Shown one piece after another: positions 8,528 through 17,278 of a stretch of 64,000 bases of DNA (the first letter of the stretch is position 1; each line of letters begins with the position of its first letter). The notes below the pieces were generated by a model, which worked only from the letters and a program-made list of their open reading frames with translations, made no database searches and was not told where the DNA came from. The DNA is taken from NCBI GenBank assembly GCA_022360315.1, contig JAKSDA010000577.1:1-64000 (forward strand), given 5' to 3'. The position numbers and the translations under genes were made by a program. This DNA is from Pseudomonadota bacterium. Lineage in GTDB: Bacteria > Myxococcota_A > Polyangia > Haliangiales > Haliangiaceae.

Positions 8528-11500
8528 CCACCTATCCCGCCCGGACCACGCTTGCCCTACTGGCCGGCGTTCTCGTGGCCAGCCCGGCTGCAGCTCAGCC
8601 GGGCCGATCAGCACCGGATCAATCAGCGCCGAGCCAGGCAGCGCCGGGCCAGTCGGCACCCGGACAAACTGTATTGAATGTGGTCAAGCGACCTCTGAGC
8701 GCCGAGGAACTCGAGGTCCTGGCCGAGGTCGAAAAAGACCTTCTTCGGTACGAAGAAGTGATCCGCGAGCATCACGCGCGCCTGCGCATCATGCTACAGC
8801 GCGAGTTCGACCTGCGGGCCAAAGAGCTCGAGAAGCGTTATGCCGAGCGCATCGCCAGGACCGACGCGGAGAAGCGTCGCCGCCATCTCGAGGCCATTGC
8901 TCTGCTCGAGAAATTTATCAAAGACCATCCCGATCACCAGGAGTTCACTCCTGACGCGATGTTTCGGCTCGCCGATTTATACCTGGACCTGGCCGAATAC
9001 GAGCTCGAACTGCGCGAGGAAAGCGGCGAATTGGCAGGCGACCCCATTGCCGATTACTCGAGGTCGATCGTCCTCTGGCAGCGGATCCTCGAGCGCTTTC
9101 CCAACTACCGCCAGCTGCCCGGAACCCTTTATCTACTGGCCTATTACGGCAAGCTCGACGACGAGCGACGGTCGCTCAAGATCTTTCTGGCCCTGGTATG
9201 TGCAAACAAGCACAAATACGGCGATCCGGCCCCGCGCGTGCCGACTCGAGAGGAGGCCCGCGAGACTGCCGAGAGCCGTGTGCTCACCGATCCGTACAGC
9301 GATTGCACACCCTATCCCGGGGCCGACGACGAACTGATTCAGCACGCCTGGGTCCGCGGTATCGGCGACCATCACTTCTCGGTCCACGGCGAGCTCAACC
9401 AGGCCATTGCCGGTTATAGCAAGGTGGCCAGGGTTGCGAGCTCCAGTCTCTATGCCGAGTCGTTGTACAAGCTGGCCTGGTCGTATTACCGGCGCGATTT
9501 TTTGATCGAAGCCATTCAGTATTTTGACGAATCGGTCAAGCTCTACGACGAGATCGTGGCGCGTGGCGATCAGCCCAGGCTGGAACTTCGCGGCGAGGCG
9601 CTGCAGTACATCGCGGTGGCGTTCACCGATCCGTGGAATAACGAGCCCGACACCGATCCCGCCCTGTCCCTGCAGCGAGTCGAGGATTTCTACAAGGGCC
9701 GCGAGTCCGAGCCCCATTTGCGCGACGTGTGGGAGACCCTGGGCAACGCGTTTGGCGAGTTGCAGGCCTATGATCAGGCCATTGCGTGTTACGAGAAGGC
9801 GATCGGCAAGCCGTGGCATTTGCACCCACAGAATCCCATCGTCCACCAGGAAATCGTCAACGCCTACGAGGCCAAGGGAGACAAACTGGCTGCGGACGAG
9901 GCGGCCGGCGAACTGGCCACGCGCTATGGGCCGGGCACCGAGTGGTACCTGGCCAACGAAAAAGACCGCGGTGCGATGGAAAATCAGCGCCGTATCGGCG
10001 AGCGCATGCTCTATGCCGCCGCGCGCAATATGCATGCTGCTGCGACTCAGTTGCGCGAGGAATACATCGCTGCCGGGGTCGATAATCCACCGGCCAAACA
10101 GCGCTACCTCGACCTCTACGGCAAGGCGTTGAAGCTGTACCGGAGTTTTCTCGAGCAATACCCCGAGTCCGAGCATATCTATACCTTCACCTTTGGCATG
10201 GCCGAGGCGTTATTCTTCACCGAGCGCTATCTCGAAGCGGTCGAGCAGTACCGCTGGGTGCGCGACCATCGCGAGCTATCGAGCGAGTATTTCGAGGACG
10301 CAGCATACTCGATCATCCAGTCCTACGAGGCGGAGGCGGCCAGGGAGGTCGCGGCCGGCGCGACTGCCGCCATTCGCGTACCCACCACCGAGGAGCTCAA
10401 GGCGCTGGCCAGGCCGATCCAGCCGCTGCCCATGGCGCTCATCCACCGCGACTTGCAGGCCGCCTACGACGAGTATCAGACCCTGATCAACGATCCCAAG
10501 ACCGCACCGCAGATGGCGCTCAATTCGGCCATCGTGTCGGTGTCGTATCTGCATCTGGACGATGCGATCCGGCGTTTCGAGGTCGTGGTCGAGCGTTTCT
10601 GCGGCAGCCCCGAGGCGGCCAAGGCCAAAGACGGCTTGCTCAGCATCTACGACGCTCGCGGTGAGGACGACAAGTTCAAAGAGACCAACCAGAAGTTCAT
10701 CAGCTCCAAATGCGGTGACCAGGCCGCCATCGCCCTGGCCCAATCGCAGAACCGCTCGATCGAATTTCGCAAGGCCGAGCGGCTCTTTCAGGATGGTGAC
10801 TACCCGAACGCGGCCAAGGCGTTCTACGTCTATTACCGATCTGCCCCGGCCGACGATAAAGACGTGCCCACGGCGCTCTACAACTCGGCGATCGCCTACC
10901 GCGAGGCCGATAAGCCCAAGACCGCCATTCACCTGTTCAAAGAGTTCACCGACGACAAAAGCCCGGCATTTCGAAAGAGCGCCTATTATCTCGAAGCGCT
11001 GCGACTCACCGCGCTGTCCTATCAAGGTGTATTCGACTACAAGAACGCCATCAGCACGTATCTCAAGCTGCACGGCCAGGCCAGAACGGCCCGGCGGCGC
11101 GGCCTGAAACCGCCGCCACCACCCCCTGGCGAGCAGGCCAAGAGCTTCGAGCAGGTCAAGCTCGATGCGCTGTTCAACGCCGCTTTGCTCAGCGAACTCG
11201 ACCGCAACTTCAAGCAGGCGATCCGACTGTATCGCCAGTACGAGCGTGAGGACAGCGACCGGCGGCGCAAAGATCGCACGCTGTGGGCGATCGCGCGCAT
11301 CTATCGCTCCTCGGGTGACGTTCGCAATCTGGTCGACACCTACAGGACCTGGCGAAAGCAATACGGCAACGATGCGGTCAACCAGGACGACTACATCTTC
11401 ACCTACTACGACATTGCCAGGGCCTACGCCAAACGGCGCCGCAATCGCGACGCCGACACCTATCGCGAGGAGACCATCAAGGCCTGGCAGCGCAAGGGGG

Positions 11501-12042
11501 CGGCCAAGAATACCCGCGGTGCCAGGTTGGCCGGCGAATACGCCCTGTATTTCGCCGAGCGCGACTATAAAACGAAGTTTCTGCCCTATCGCCTCAAGAA
11601 GCAGGCGCGCACCGAGAAACAGGCCAAGTCGATGATCCGCGCCCTGGACACTCTCACCACCAAGATCCAGGACCAGTACGTCGCACTCGGTCGATTTGGC
11701 ATCGGCGAGTACGCCATGGCGGCCAAAGTTCGTTACGGCGAATGCAAGACCGCGTATGCGCAAAAGATTTTCGAGATGCCCACGCCCAGATACGTGGTCA
11801 ACCTCGACCGCAAGGCCCCCGAGCTCGAACTGCTCGCCAAGTACGAAGAAGGCCTGGCTCAAAGGCTTCAGGCCCTGGTCGACGAGGCCAAGACCGAATG
11901 GGTCTTCGTGGTCGAACAGGGCAAGCAAAAAAGTCTGAGCAACCGATGGACCAAGCTGGCGCTGGAAAATCTCAATCGGGAGTTTCCCGACGAGTTTCCC
12001 ATTCTGCACGAAGAGCTGATCGACGGAACAGAGGATCCATGA
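8524..12042 (+). CDS. Large exported TPR protein (GltD-like candidate)
   Basis: An 1172-residue protein starting at a GTG that overlaps the previous TGA. The signal peptide is TLALLAGVLVASPAAAQ. After a Pro/Ala/Gln-rich linker and a coiled coil (EEVIREHHARLRIMLQ), TPR-like helical hairpins recur along the chain, for example YAESLYKLAWSYYRRDFLIE, AYDQAIACYEKAIGKP, and TALYNSAIAYREADKPKTAI. Proteins of this length built almost wholly of TPRs are known from the GltD/AgnA position of Myxococcus clusters. The following lipoprotein gene overlaps by ATGA, so translation is coupled. Likely periplasmic scaffold. Confidence 0.75.
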   Translation: MTTYPARTTLALLAGVLVASPAAAQPGRSAPDQSAPSQAAPGQSAPGQTVLNVVKRPLSAEELEVLAEVEKDLLRYEEVIREHHARLRIMLQREFDLRAKELEKRYAERIARTDAEKRRRHLEAIALLEKFIKDHPDHQEFTPDAMFRLADLYLDLAEYELELREESGELAGDPIADYSRSIVLWQRILERFPNYRQLPGTLYLLAYYGKLDDERRSLKIFLALVCANKHKYGDPAPRVPTREEARETAESRVLTDPYSDCTPYPGADDELIQHAWVRGIGDHHFSVHGELNQAIAGYSKVARVASSSLYAESLYKLAWSYYRRDFLIEAIQYFDESVKLYDEIVARGDQPRLELRGEALQYIAVAFTDPWNNEPDTDPALSLQRVEDFYKGRESEPHLRDVWETLGNAFGELQAYDQAIACYEKAIGKPWHLHPQNPIVHQEIVNAYEAKGDKLAADEAAGELATRYGPGTEWYLANEKDRGAMENQRRIGERMLYAAARNMHAAATQLREEYIAAGVDNPPAKQRYLDLYGKALKLYRSFLEQYPESEHIYTFTFGMAEALFFTERYLEAVEQYRWVRDHRELSSEYFEDAAYSIIQSYEAEAAREVAAGATAAIRVPTTEELKALARPIQPLPMALIHRDLQAAYDEYQTLINDPKTAPQMALNSAIVSVSYLHLDDAIRRFEVVVERFCGSPEAAKAKDGLLSIYDARGEDDKFKETNQKFISSKCGDQAAIALAQSQNRSIEFRKAERLFQDGDYPNAAKAFYVYYRSAPADDKDVPTALYNSAIAYREADKPKTAIHLFKEFTDDKSPAFRKSAYYLEALRLTALSYQGVFDYKNAISTYLKLHGQARTARRRGLKPPPPPPGEQAKSFEQVKLDALFNAALLSELDRNFKQAIRLYRQYEREDSDRRRKDRTLWAIARIYRSSGDVRNLVDTYRTWRKQYGNDAVNQDDYIFTYYDIARAYAKRRRNRDADTYREETIKAWQRKGAAKNTRGARLAGEYALYFAERDYKTKFLPYRLKKQARTEKQAKSMIRALDTLTTKIQDQYVALGRFGIGEYAMAAKVRYGECKTAYAQKIFEMPTPRYVVNLDRKAPELELLAKYEEGLAQRLQALVDEAKTEWVFVVEQGKQKSLSNRWTKLALENLNREFPDEFPILHEELIDGTEDP

Positions 12043-13241
12043 TCATTGCAACTCACCATGAGCCGGCAGGTGTCCAGGTAGACCGAGTTTCGCGCCGGCA
12101 CGTGTCTAACGGGATGGCCCGTTCCCTGGGCGTGATTCTGGCCGCACTGATCGCGGTTCTTGGCGCCTGCGGCGGCAAAGACAAGAAGGGCAAGACCACG
12201 CCCGGCTCTTCCTCAGAACCGGGCGCCGCAAAGGATACCGAGCTCATGGACGGCGAATCGCCGCCGACCGGTCCGGCCAGCGGCGATTCGGCAAGCCAGA
12301 GTGATGGCGAGGCCGGGTCCACGAGCGGTGATGAAGCGGGCAAGGCCGGCGATGAGTCGGCCGGGCCAGCCACCATCGAGCCGCCCGATCTCGATCTGGG
12401 CGCCGAGGAACAAAAGCAGCGGGTGGCCAGACATCTGCGTGCGGCCTGGGACTCGCTGCGTGGCACCAAGAAAGACCCCGACCGGGCGATTCGCGAGGCT
12501 CGCAATGCCCTGGCCGCCGACGCTACGAGTGTCGACGCAGTCGTCGTGATCGCGCACGCCTATTACACCAAACGCCTGTACGACACTGCAGAAGTCGTGC
12601 TCGACATGATGTACAAGGAGCGCAAGGCTGCCCGGTCAAACCCCGGTGTGTACTACGTATACGGCCTGATCTACGACCGCACCGAGCGGCCCGAGCAGGC
12701 CGTGCTGGCCTATCAGAAGGCGGTCGAGTTGGCGCCCAGCTACCGCAGCGCCATGGTCAATCTGGGCAAACATTATTTGCGCAACAAGAACTACGACCGG
12801 GCGATTTCGCTCTACGAGCAACTGACCGGATCGCTCGAGGTCAAAAGCGCGATCACCTGGACCAATCTCGGCTCGGCGTACCGGGGTCGCTCGGCCGACT
12901 ATCCGGCCGACAGCCCCCGTCGAAACGAGCTGCTTCGCAAGGCCGAAGTCGCCTACAAGCGCGCGCTCAGCGCCGACCGCTCCTACGCCAAAGCCTACTA
13001 CAATCTGGCTCTGCTTTACTTTGATGCCGATCCGTTTCCCGAGCTGGACGGCACGGCCATGGACAGGCTCAAACGGCTGGAGCGCGCCAAGACCTATTTC
13101 GACGAGTACCGCACCATGCGCGGTGCCGACATCGATCTGGTCAACCGCCGCACCAAGCAGGTAAACAAACTGATCAAACGGGAGCAAAAGCGGCGCAAGC
13201 GCGCCAAGCAGAAGAAATCCGGCTCCGACGACGACTGGTGA
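12039..13241 (+). CDS. TPR lipoprotein (GltE/AglT-like candidate)
   Basis: A 400-residue protein when started at the ATG overlapping the preceding stop. An alternative in-frame ATG at 12114 gives a textbook lipoprotein signal, MARSLGVILAALIAVLGAC, with lipobox LGAC, and may be the true start. A Ser/Gly/Asp/Glu-rich linker follows. TPR motifs are then clear: VYYVYGLIYDRTERPEQAVL, AYQKAVELAPSYRSAMVNLG, KHYLRNKNYDRAISLYEQL, AYYNLALLYFD. The C-terminus is strongly basic (KREQKRRKRAKQKKSG). The family role for GltE-type proteins is an outer-membrane or periplasmic TPR lipoprotein within the trans-envelope complex. Confidence 0.75.
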   Translation: MIIATHHEPAGVQVDRVSRRHVSNGMARSLGVILAALIAVLGACGGKDKKGKTTPGSSSEPGAAKDTELMDGESPPTGPASGDSASQSDGEAGSTSGDEAGKAGDESAGPATIEPPDLDLGAEEQKQRVARHLRAAWDSLRGTKKDPDRAIREARNALAADATSVDAVVVIAHAYYTKRLYDTAEVVLDMMYKERKAARSNPGVYYVYGLIYDRTERPEQAVLAYQKAVELAPSYRSAMVNLGKHYLRNKNYDRAISLYEQLTGSLEVKSAITWTNLGSAYRGRSADYPADSPRRNELLRKAEVAYKRALSADRSYAKAYYNLALLYFDADPFPELDGTAMDRLKRLERAKTYFDEYRTMRGADIDLVNRRTKQVNKLIKREQKRRKRAKQKKSGSDDDW

Positions 13242-13308
13242 GGCGAAAGGACGTACGCCGAGTCAGCAAGCCGAGCCAGACAGCGGAGCCAAGAGAAAAG
13301 GATCGCCC

Positions 13309-13638
13309 ATGTCCCAATGGTTCAAGAAGCTCGCCCTTGTCACCGCACTCGCGGTCATCGCACTCGCGGTGTTGTCGGCGAGCGCGCCGCTCACTGCCCG
13401 GGCAAACGATTGCGATGAGGAATCCTCGGACAAAAACGACGGCGGCAAGTTTCACATCGAAGAGCGCAATGGTCAGAAGGTCTATGTGATCGACAAGGTC
13501 ATCACAGTGTGTGGCAAAGTGCCGAGGCCGCTGGTCGCCTACGTGCTGCAAGCTCGCACGATCAATTACAAGTGGGAAACGCTCAAGCAGGACTTTCTGC
13601 CCAAAGTACTCGACTCTGTCAAAAAGGCGCCGTTTTAG
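13309..13638 (+). CDS. Small exported protein (GltF-like position)
   Basis: A 109-residue protein with a clear signal peptide (LALVTALAVIALAVLSASAPLTARA) and a mature part of about 75 residues containing two cysteines (NDCDEE and VITVCGKVPRP). They could pair as a disulfide in the periplasm. AAAGGAT lies upstream of the ATG. It sits between the TPR lipoprotein and the FHA-like/TonB-like gene, the position occupied by GltF in Myxococcus. I know no catalytic motif here; the homology is positional inference. Confidence 0.7.
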   Translation: MSQWFKKLALVTALAVIALAVLSASAPLTARANDCDEESSDKNDGGKFHIEERNGQKVYVIDKVITVCGKVPRPLVAYVLQARTINYKWETLKQDFLPKVLDSVKKAPF

Positions 13639-13640
13639 CC

Positions 13641-15062
13641 ATGGCTTCCGCACCATCGAAAAACCACGAGCAACCGCAAGGTGAGCGCAGTCGCATTCTG
13701 CGTATCGGGGTCATACTCGGCGGCAAGATCGTCGAAGAGCGCCTGCTTCGCCAGCGTCAGGATGTGACGATCGGGCAATCGGCGAAGAACACGTTCTCTG
13801 TGCCGGTGAGCGGGCTGCCGCGCCGCTGGACGCTGTTTGCCGTGCGCAACGGCCGGTACTTTTTGACCTTTGCCAATAATATGGACGGCCGGGTATCCGA
13901 TGGCAGCGGAGTACGGACCCTGATCGCTCTCAAGCAGAGCGGGGCCAAGCGGCGCGGCCATACCTGGGTCGTACCGCTCAACGAGTCGGCTCGCGGCAAG
14001 ATCGTAGTCGGCGAGATGACGCTCCTCTTTCAGTTCGTCACCGAGCCGCCCCGGCAGCCCAGGCCGCATTTGCCGGCGTCTGTGCGCGGTACGTTCACCG
14101 ACCGCCTCGACCCCATGTTGTCGATCATCATGGCCATCTCGCTGCTCATCCATTTCAGCATCGGGTTATTTGCCTATCAGCGCGACCGGGTGATCAAGAA
14201 ACGGACCACACGCATTTTCAACGAGACATTCCAGCGCCCCACGGTTGCCGCGCAGGACATCCAGCTCACACCGCCGACCGAAAAGGCCGATAAGAAGGCC
14301 GACAAGGGCGACAAAGACAGCAAGAAAAAGGAAAAGAAAGCCGCGGCCAAGAAATCGCCCGACAAGGGCAAGAAGGGCAAAGGCGATAAGGGCAAGAGCG
14401 ACCAACCGCCCGGTCGCAGCGCCGAGGAGCGAGCGCAATTAGAAGAAGATGCCCGCCGCTACGCCGAAAATCTGCTCGCCGATGCGTTCGGCGATCGGGG
14501 CGTCGGAGGCGGCTCGAGTGATCGCGATCCGCGCAACGACCTCGGCCAGGCCATCGAAGACATCAAGCGCAGTGGCGCTCAGGTCGAGATCGGCGGCGGT
14601 TCCCGCCGCGGTACGCGCGGTGACGGCAGCAGTCAGATCGGTACGGGCAAGGGACCCCAGGTCGAGGGACCGGGCGGGAGCACGACCAAGACCGAGGCCA
14701 AGACGCGCGAAAAAGTGCCGCGTACCCGGGTCAAGGTGGGCGGCGGCAGATCGGACGACGACACCACGCTCAGCCCCGACGCCGTTCTGCGCAAGATCCG
14801 GACAGCGTACATGAACGGCCTCAAGCGCTGCCACAAAGACCTCCTCAAGCGGGATCCATCATCTGGCGGCACTGTGGGGTTAAAATTCACAGTGGGCCCG
14901 TCCGGCCGTGTGGTTCGAGTCAAGGCCAAGGGATTCGACCCGGGCGGCGATCGCTGTATCGAGCGGCGAGCCAAGAGCTGGAGATTCGGAATCCCCAAAG
15001 ACGAGGATGGAGAGCCTACCGACGCCGGTTTCCAGGTATCGCTGGTACTGCAGGCCGAATAG
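13641..15062 (+). CDS. FHA-like / TM / TonB-like C-terminal protein (GltG-like candidate)
   Basis: A 473-residue protein starting 2 bases after the previous stop. Residues about 20-135 form a beta-rich cytoplasmic FHA-like domain (DVTIGQSAKNTFSVP, RYFLTFANNMDGRV). One membrane helix spans about 158-179 (MLSIIMAISLLIHFSIGLFA). A Lys-rich periplasmic linker follows (KKKEKKAAAKKSPDKGKKGK). The C-terminal domain, about 380-473, contains GLKRCHKDLLKRDP and GGDRCIERRAKSW, the paired-cysteine TonB-like domain found in AgmX/PglI-type gliding proteins. In Glt/Nfs machines such proteins couple an inner-membrane motor to periplasmic components. No ExbB/TolR-type motor genes are adjacent. Confidence 0.8.
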   Translation: MASAPSKNHEQPQGERSRILRIGVILGGKIVEERLLRQRQDVTIGQSAKNTFSVPVSGLPRRWTLFAVRNGRYFLTFANNMDGRVSDGSGVRTLIALKQSGAKRRGHTWVVPLNESARGKIVVGEMTLLFQFVTEPPRQPRPHLPASVRGTFTDRLDPMLSIIMAISLLIHFSIGLFAYQRDRVIKKRTTRIFNETFQRPTVAAQDIQLTPPTEKADKKADKGDKDSKKKEKKAAAKKSPDKGKKGKGDKGKSDQPPGRSAEERAQLEEDARRYAENLLADAFGDRGVGGGSSDRDPRNDLGQAIEDIKRSGAQVEIGGGSRRGTRGDGSSQIGTGKGPQVEGPGGSTTKTEAKTREKVPRTRVKVGGGRSDDDTTLSPDAVLRKIRTAYMNGLKRCHKDLLKRDPSSGGTVGLKFTVGPSGRVVRVKAKGFDPGGDRCIERRAKSWRFGIPKDEDGEPTDAGFQVSLVLQAE

Positions 15063-15428
15063 CTTCGCCGCTGATACGATCCTCGGATCGTGTTATTCGG
15101 CGCTTGGCATCGGCCTCGTTCAACTTCACATGTAGAAACAGAATCAGAAAATCGGACTTGAGAGCGAGAGCAAGTCGGCCAGGTTCACTGAATCACCCTC
15201 GCAACTCTCGAAGCGGCTTCATGGGCGTGGCTGCAGGGAATTTTTGCGTCTGTGGGCCGAGTTGACCGCTTGACTGCACAATATGGCTTGACCTACCTTC
15301 GGCACAGGTAGCCGTTCGGGATGTACCGATGACCGCCTTGGGGTGCTTGCTGCCTTATTCGTGTTTCCCGGGCGCTGCGAGCACTGAAGTCGGCGGGAAT
15401 CTTACTAGCTTCGATTTAGGAACCGAGA
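15063..15428. other. Intergenic region after the Glt-like cluster
   Basis: A 366-bp non-coding stretch. It contains a small inverted repeat at 15076-15091 (ACGATC / GATCGT around CTCG) shortly after the stop, with no T-run, and several TTGAC-like hexamers near 15265-15295 without a well-spaced -10. No RNA gene is recognisable. Confidence 0.4.
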
Positions 15429-17180
15429 ATGATCAAACGCGCCATGGAAACGCGGATGTTTTTTGCGTTGCGCACGAGTGCAGTGAAAACACGTCATCTG
15501 ACGCTTGCAGGTTTGCTCTCTGCGATCCTGATGGCGTCGACAGGAACACCGGCTGCGGGTCAGGTAACGCCGGATTGGAGCCGCGGAGTTGCGTATCCAC
15601 TGGAGGGTCGGTCCAACCCCTATGGCCTGGAGCCTGCCGCACTCGAGGCAGCTCGGCTCAGGGGGGGCATGAGCGTGCTCTTCTATCCCGTCGAGGTGAC
15701 CGGGTCATTGATTCCTCTGCGCCTGCTCGAGGCTGCAGTTGATCCCGACGATGGCAATCCCATCCGTGCTCTGCTCAAGAAGGTGATAGGGGCGATCACT
15801 GGAATTCGCAGCATCGACGGTATTGAGGCCTGGCTGGGGCTGGTGACGTATCCCGACGCTCCGGTGACATCTCCCAATCCGATTCCCTTTCCCGACGGCA
15901 AGCGTCCCGAATACCGCATGGGAACCACGATCATGGAAACCGCGGATGGGCCGGGAATGACCTTCGGCTGTCCGGCCTGTCACACTGGCGAGCTTTTCGG
16001 ACAGCGGGTTATGGGATTGCCCAACCGGACCGCTCGCGCCAATCGGTTTTTTGTTGTGGGGGATTCTGCGGTGAGCGTGGTGCCACCGGAACTTTTGGGC
16101 AAACTCGCCGGGGCGGGCCCGGGTGATGTTCGCATGCTGGAACGGCTGGGCGAGTCGGTGCTCTATATTGAAGCCAAGACGCCGCTCACCGCGGGAATGG
16201 ACACCTCACTGGCCCAGGTGGCGCTTTCGCTGTCTCACCGGGCTCGCGATCCGTGGGCGACCCGAGACCGATTTCACGGGATTTTTCCCCGCCACGACCG
16301 CTTGCGCTACATCCCTGCCGACAGCCGACCGGCGCCGTGGTGGAACGTGAAATACAAGAACCGCTGGCTACTCGACGGCTCGGTGGTCTCGGGCAATCCG
16401 ATCCTGACCAATATCCTGTGGAACGAGCTCGGGCGGGGCACCGACTTGCATGAGCTCGAGCAATGGATATTGGACAACCAGGAGACCATTCGCGATCTCA
16501 CCACGTATGTCATGTCGGCCGAGGCGCCGCGGTACACCGATTTCTTTGCCGCCAACGAGATCGACGTGCCGGCAGCCATGCGCGGCAAGACGCTATTTGA
16601 CGCAAACTGTGCCCGCTGCCACGGGACCTACGATAAGGGCTGGCAACGCGACGATGCTGCGACCCTGACCCCTGAAGAGCTCATCAAGACCACCCGCGTG
16701 CGTTACCACGAGCAAACCCCGGTCATCGATGTGGGGACTGATCGACACCGCTCCGAGGGGATGTCGTCTCTGGAGCAGCTCAACGATCTGCACATCTCGC
16801 AGCAATTTGGCATCGTCATCGAGAAACAAGACGGATACGTGCCGCCTCCGCTGGTGGGAGTTTGGGCTCGCTGGCCCTATTTTCACAACGGTTCAGCGCC
16901 CACTCTCTGTGCTGTTTTGACCCGGGCCAAGGACCGGCCAAATTGGTGGTGGGTGGGCCCTGCGGTCGACCCGGACCGCGACTTCGACCGCGAGTGCAAC
17001 GGCTTCCCGGCGGCCTCCCGGGCCCCCGCTGCGTGGCGTACCAACGAGAACCTCTATCGCACGTGGCGCGCGGGCCTTGGCAACCGGGGTCACGATGAAG
17101 GCATCTTTTTGCGCGATGGACGCGAGATCTATTCACCCGAGGAGAAGATGGATATCATCACGTTCCTCAAAACGCTGTAA
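15429..17180 (+). CDS. Dihaem c-type cytochrome, RoxA/MauG-superfamily-like
   Basis: A 583-residue exported protein with a long N-terminal signal region (LAGLLSAILMASTGTPAAG). Two covalent haem sites are visible: CPACH near residue 181 and CARCH near 394. The segment LVGVWARWPYFHNGSAPTL, late in the sequence, matches the conserved core seen in dihaem peroxidase-like proteins including rubber oxygenase RoxA. RoxA-type enzymes cleave polyisoprene outside the cell and occur in some myxobacteria. Without checking the RoxA active-site residues this may equally be another dihaem oxidase or peroxidase. It is flanked by long gaps and appears monocistronic. Confidence 0.7.
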   Translation: MIKRAMETRMFFALRTSAVKTRHLTLAGLLSAILMASTGTPAAGQVTPDWSRGVAYPLEGRSNPYGLEPAALEAARLRGGMSVLFYPVEVTGSLIPLRLLEAAVDPDDGNPIRALLKKVIGAITGIRSIDGIEAWLGLVTYPDAPVTSPNPIPFPDGKRPEYRMGTTIMETADGPGMTFGCPACHTGELFGQRVMGLPNRTARANRFFVVGDSAVSVVPPELLGKLAGAGPGDVRMLERLGESVLYIEAKTPLTAGMDTSLAQVALSLSHRARDPWATRDRFHGIFPRHDRLRYIPADSRPAPWWNVKYKNRWLLDGSVVSGNPILTNILWNELGRGTDLHELEQWILDNQETIRDLTTYVMSAEAPRYTDFFAANEIDVPAAMRGKTLFDANCARCHGTYDKGWQRDDAATLTPEELIKTTRVRYHEQTPVIDVGTDRHRSEGMSSLEQLNDLHISQQFGIVIEKQDGYVPPPLVGVWARWPYFHNGSAPTLCAVLTRAKDRPNWWWVGPAVDPDRDFDRECNGFPAASRAPAAWRTNENLYRTWRAGLGNRGHDEGIFLRDGREIYSPEEKMDIITFLKTL

Positions 17181-17278
17181 CCGTCGGAGCGCCCCGGCTC
17201 AGGCCGCGCACGGTCACCTTGCATCCTTTCCAATGTGACTGTGTGTAGACGAGTAAATACCGTCTCTATGGTGGATGC

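Noticed and set aside
10276..12009. Long minus-strand open frame of 577 codons opposite the large TPR gene
   Set aside because: It is antisense to a gene with signal peptide, TPR pattern and coupled start; the long frame is a by-product of GC-rich codon usage.
15076..15091. Possible intrinsic terminator after the Glt-like cluster
   Set aside because: The stem is short and no T-run follows.
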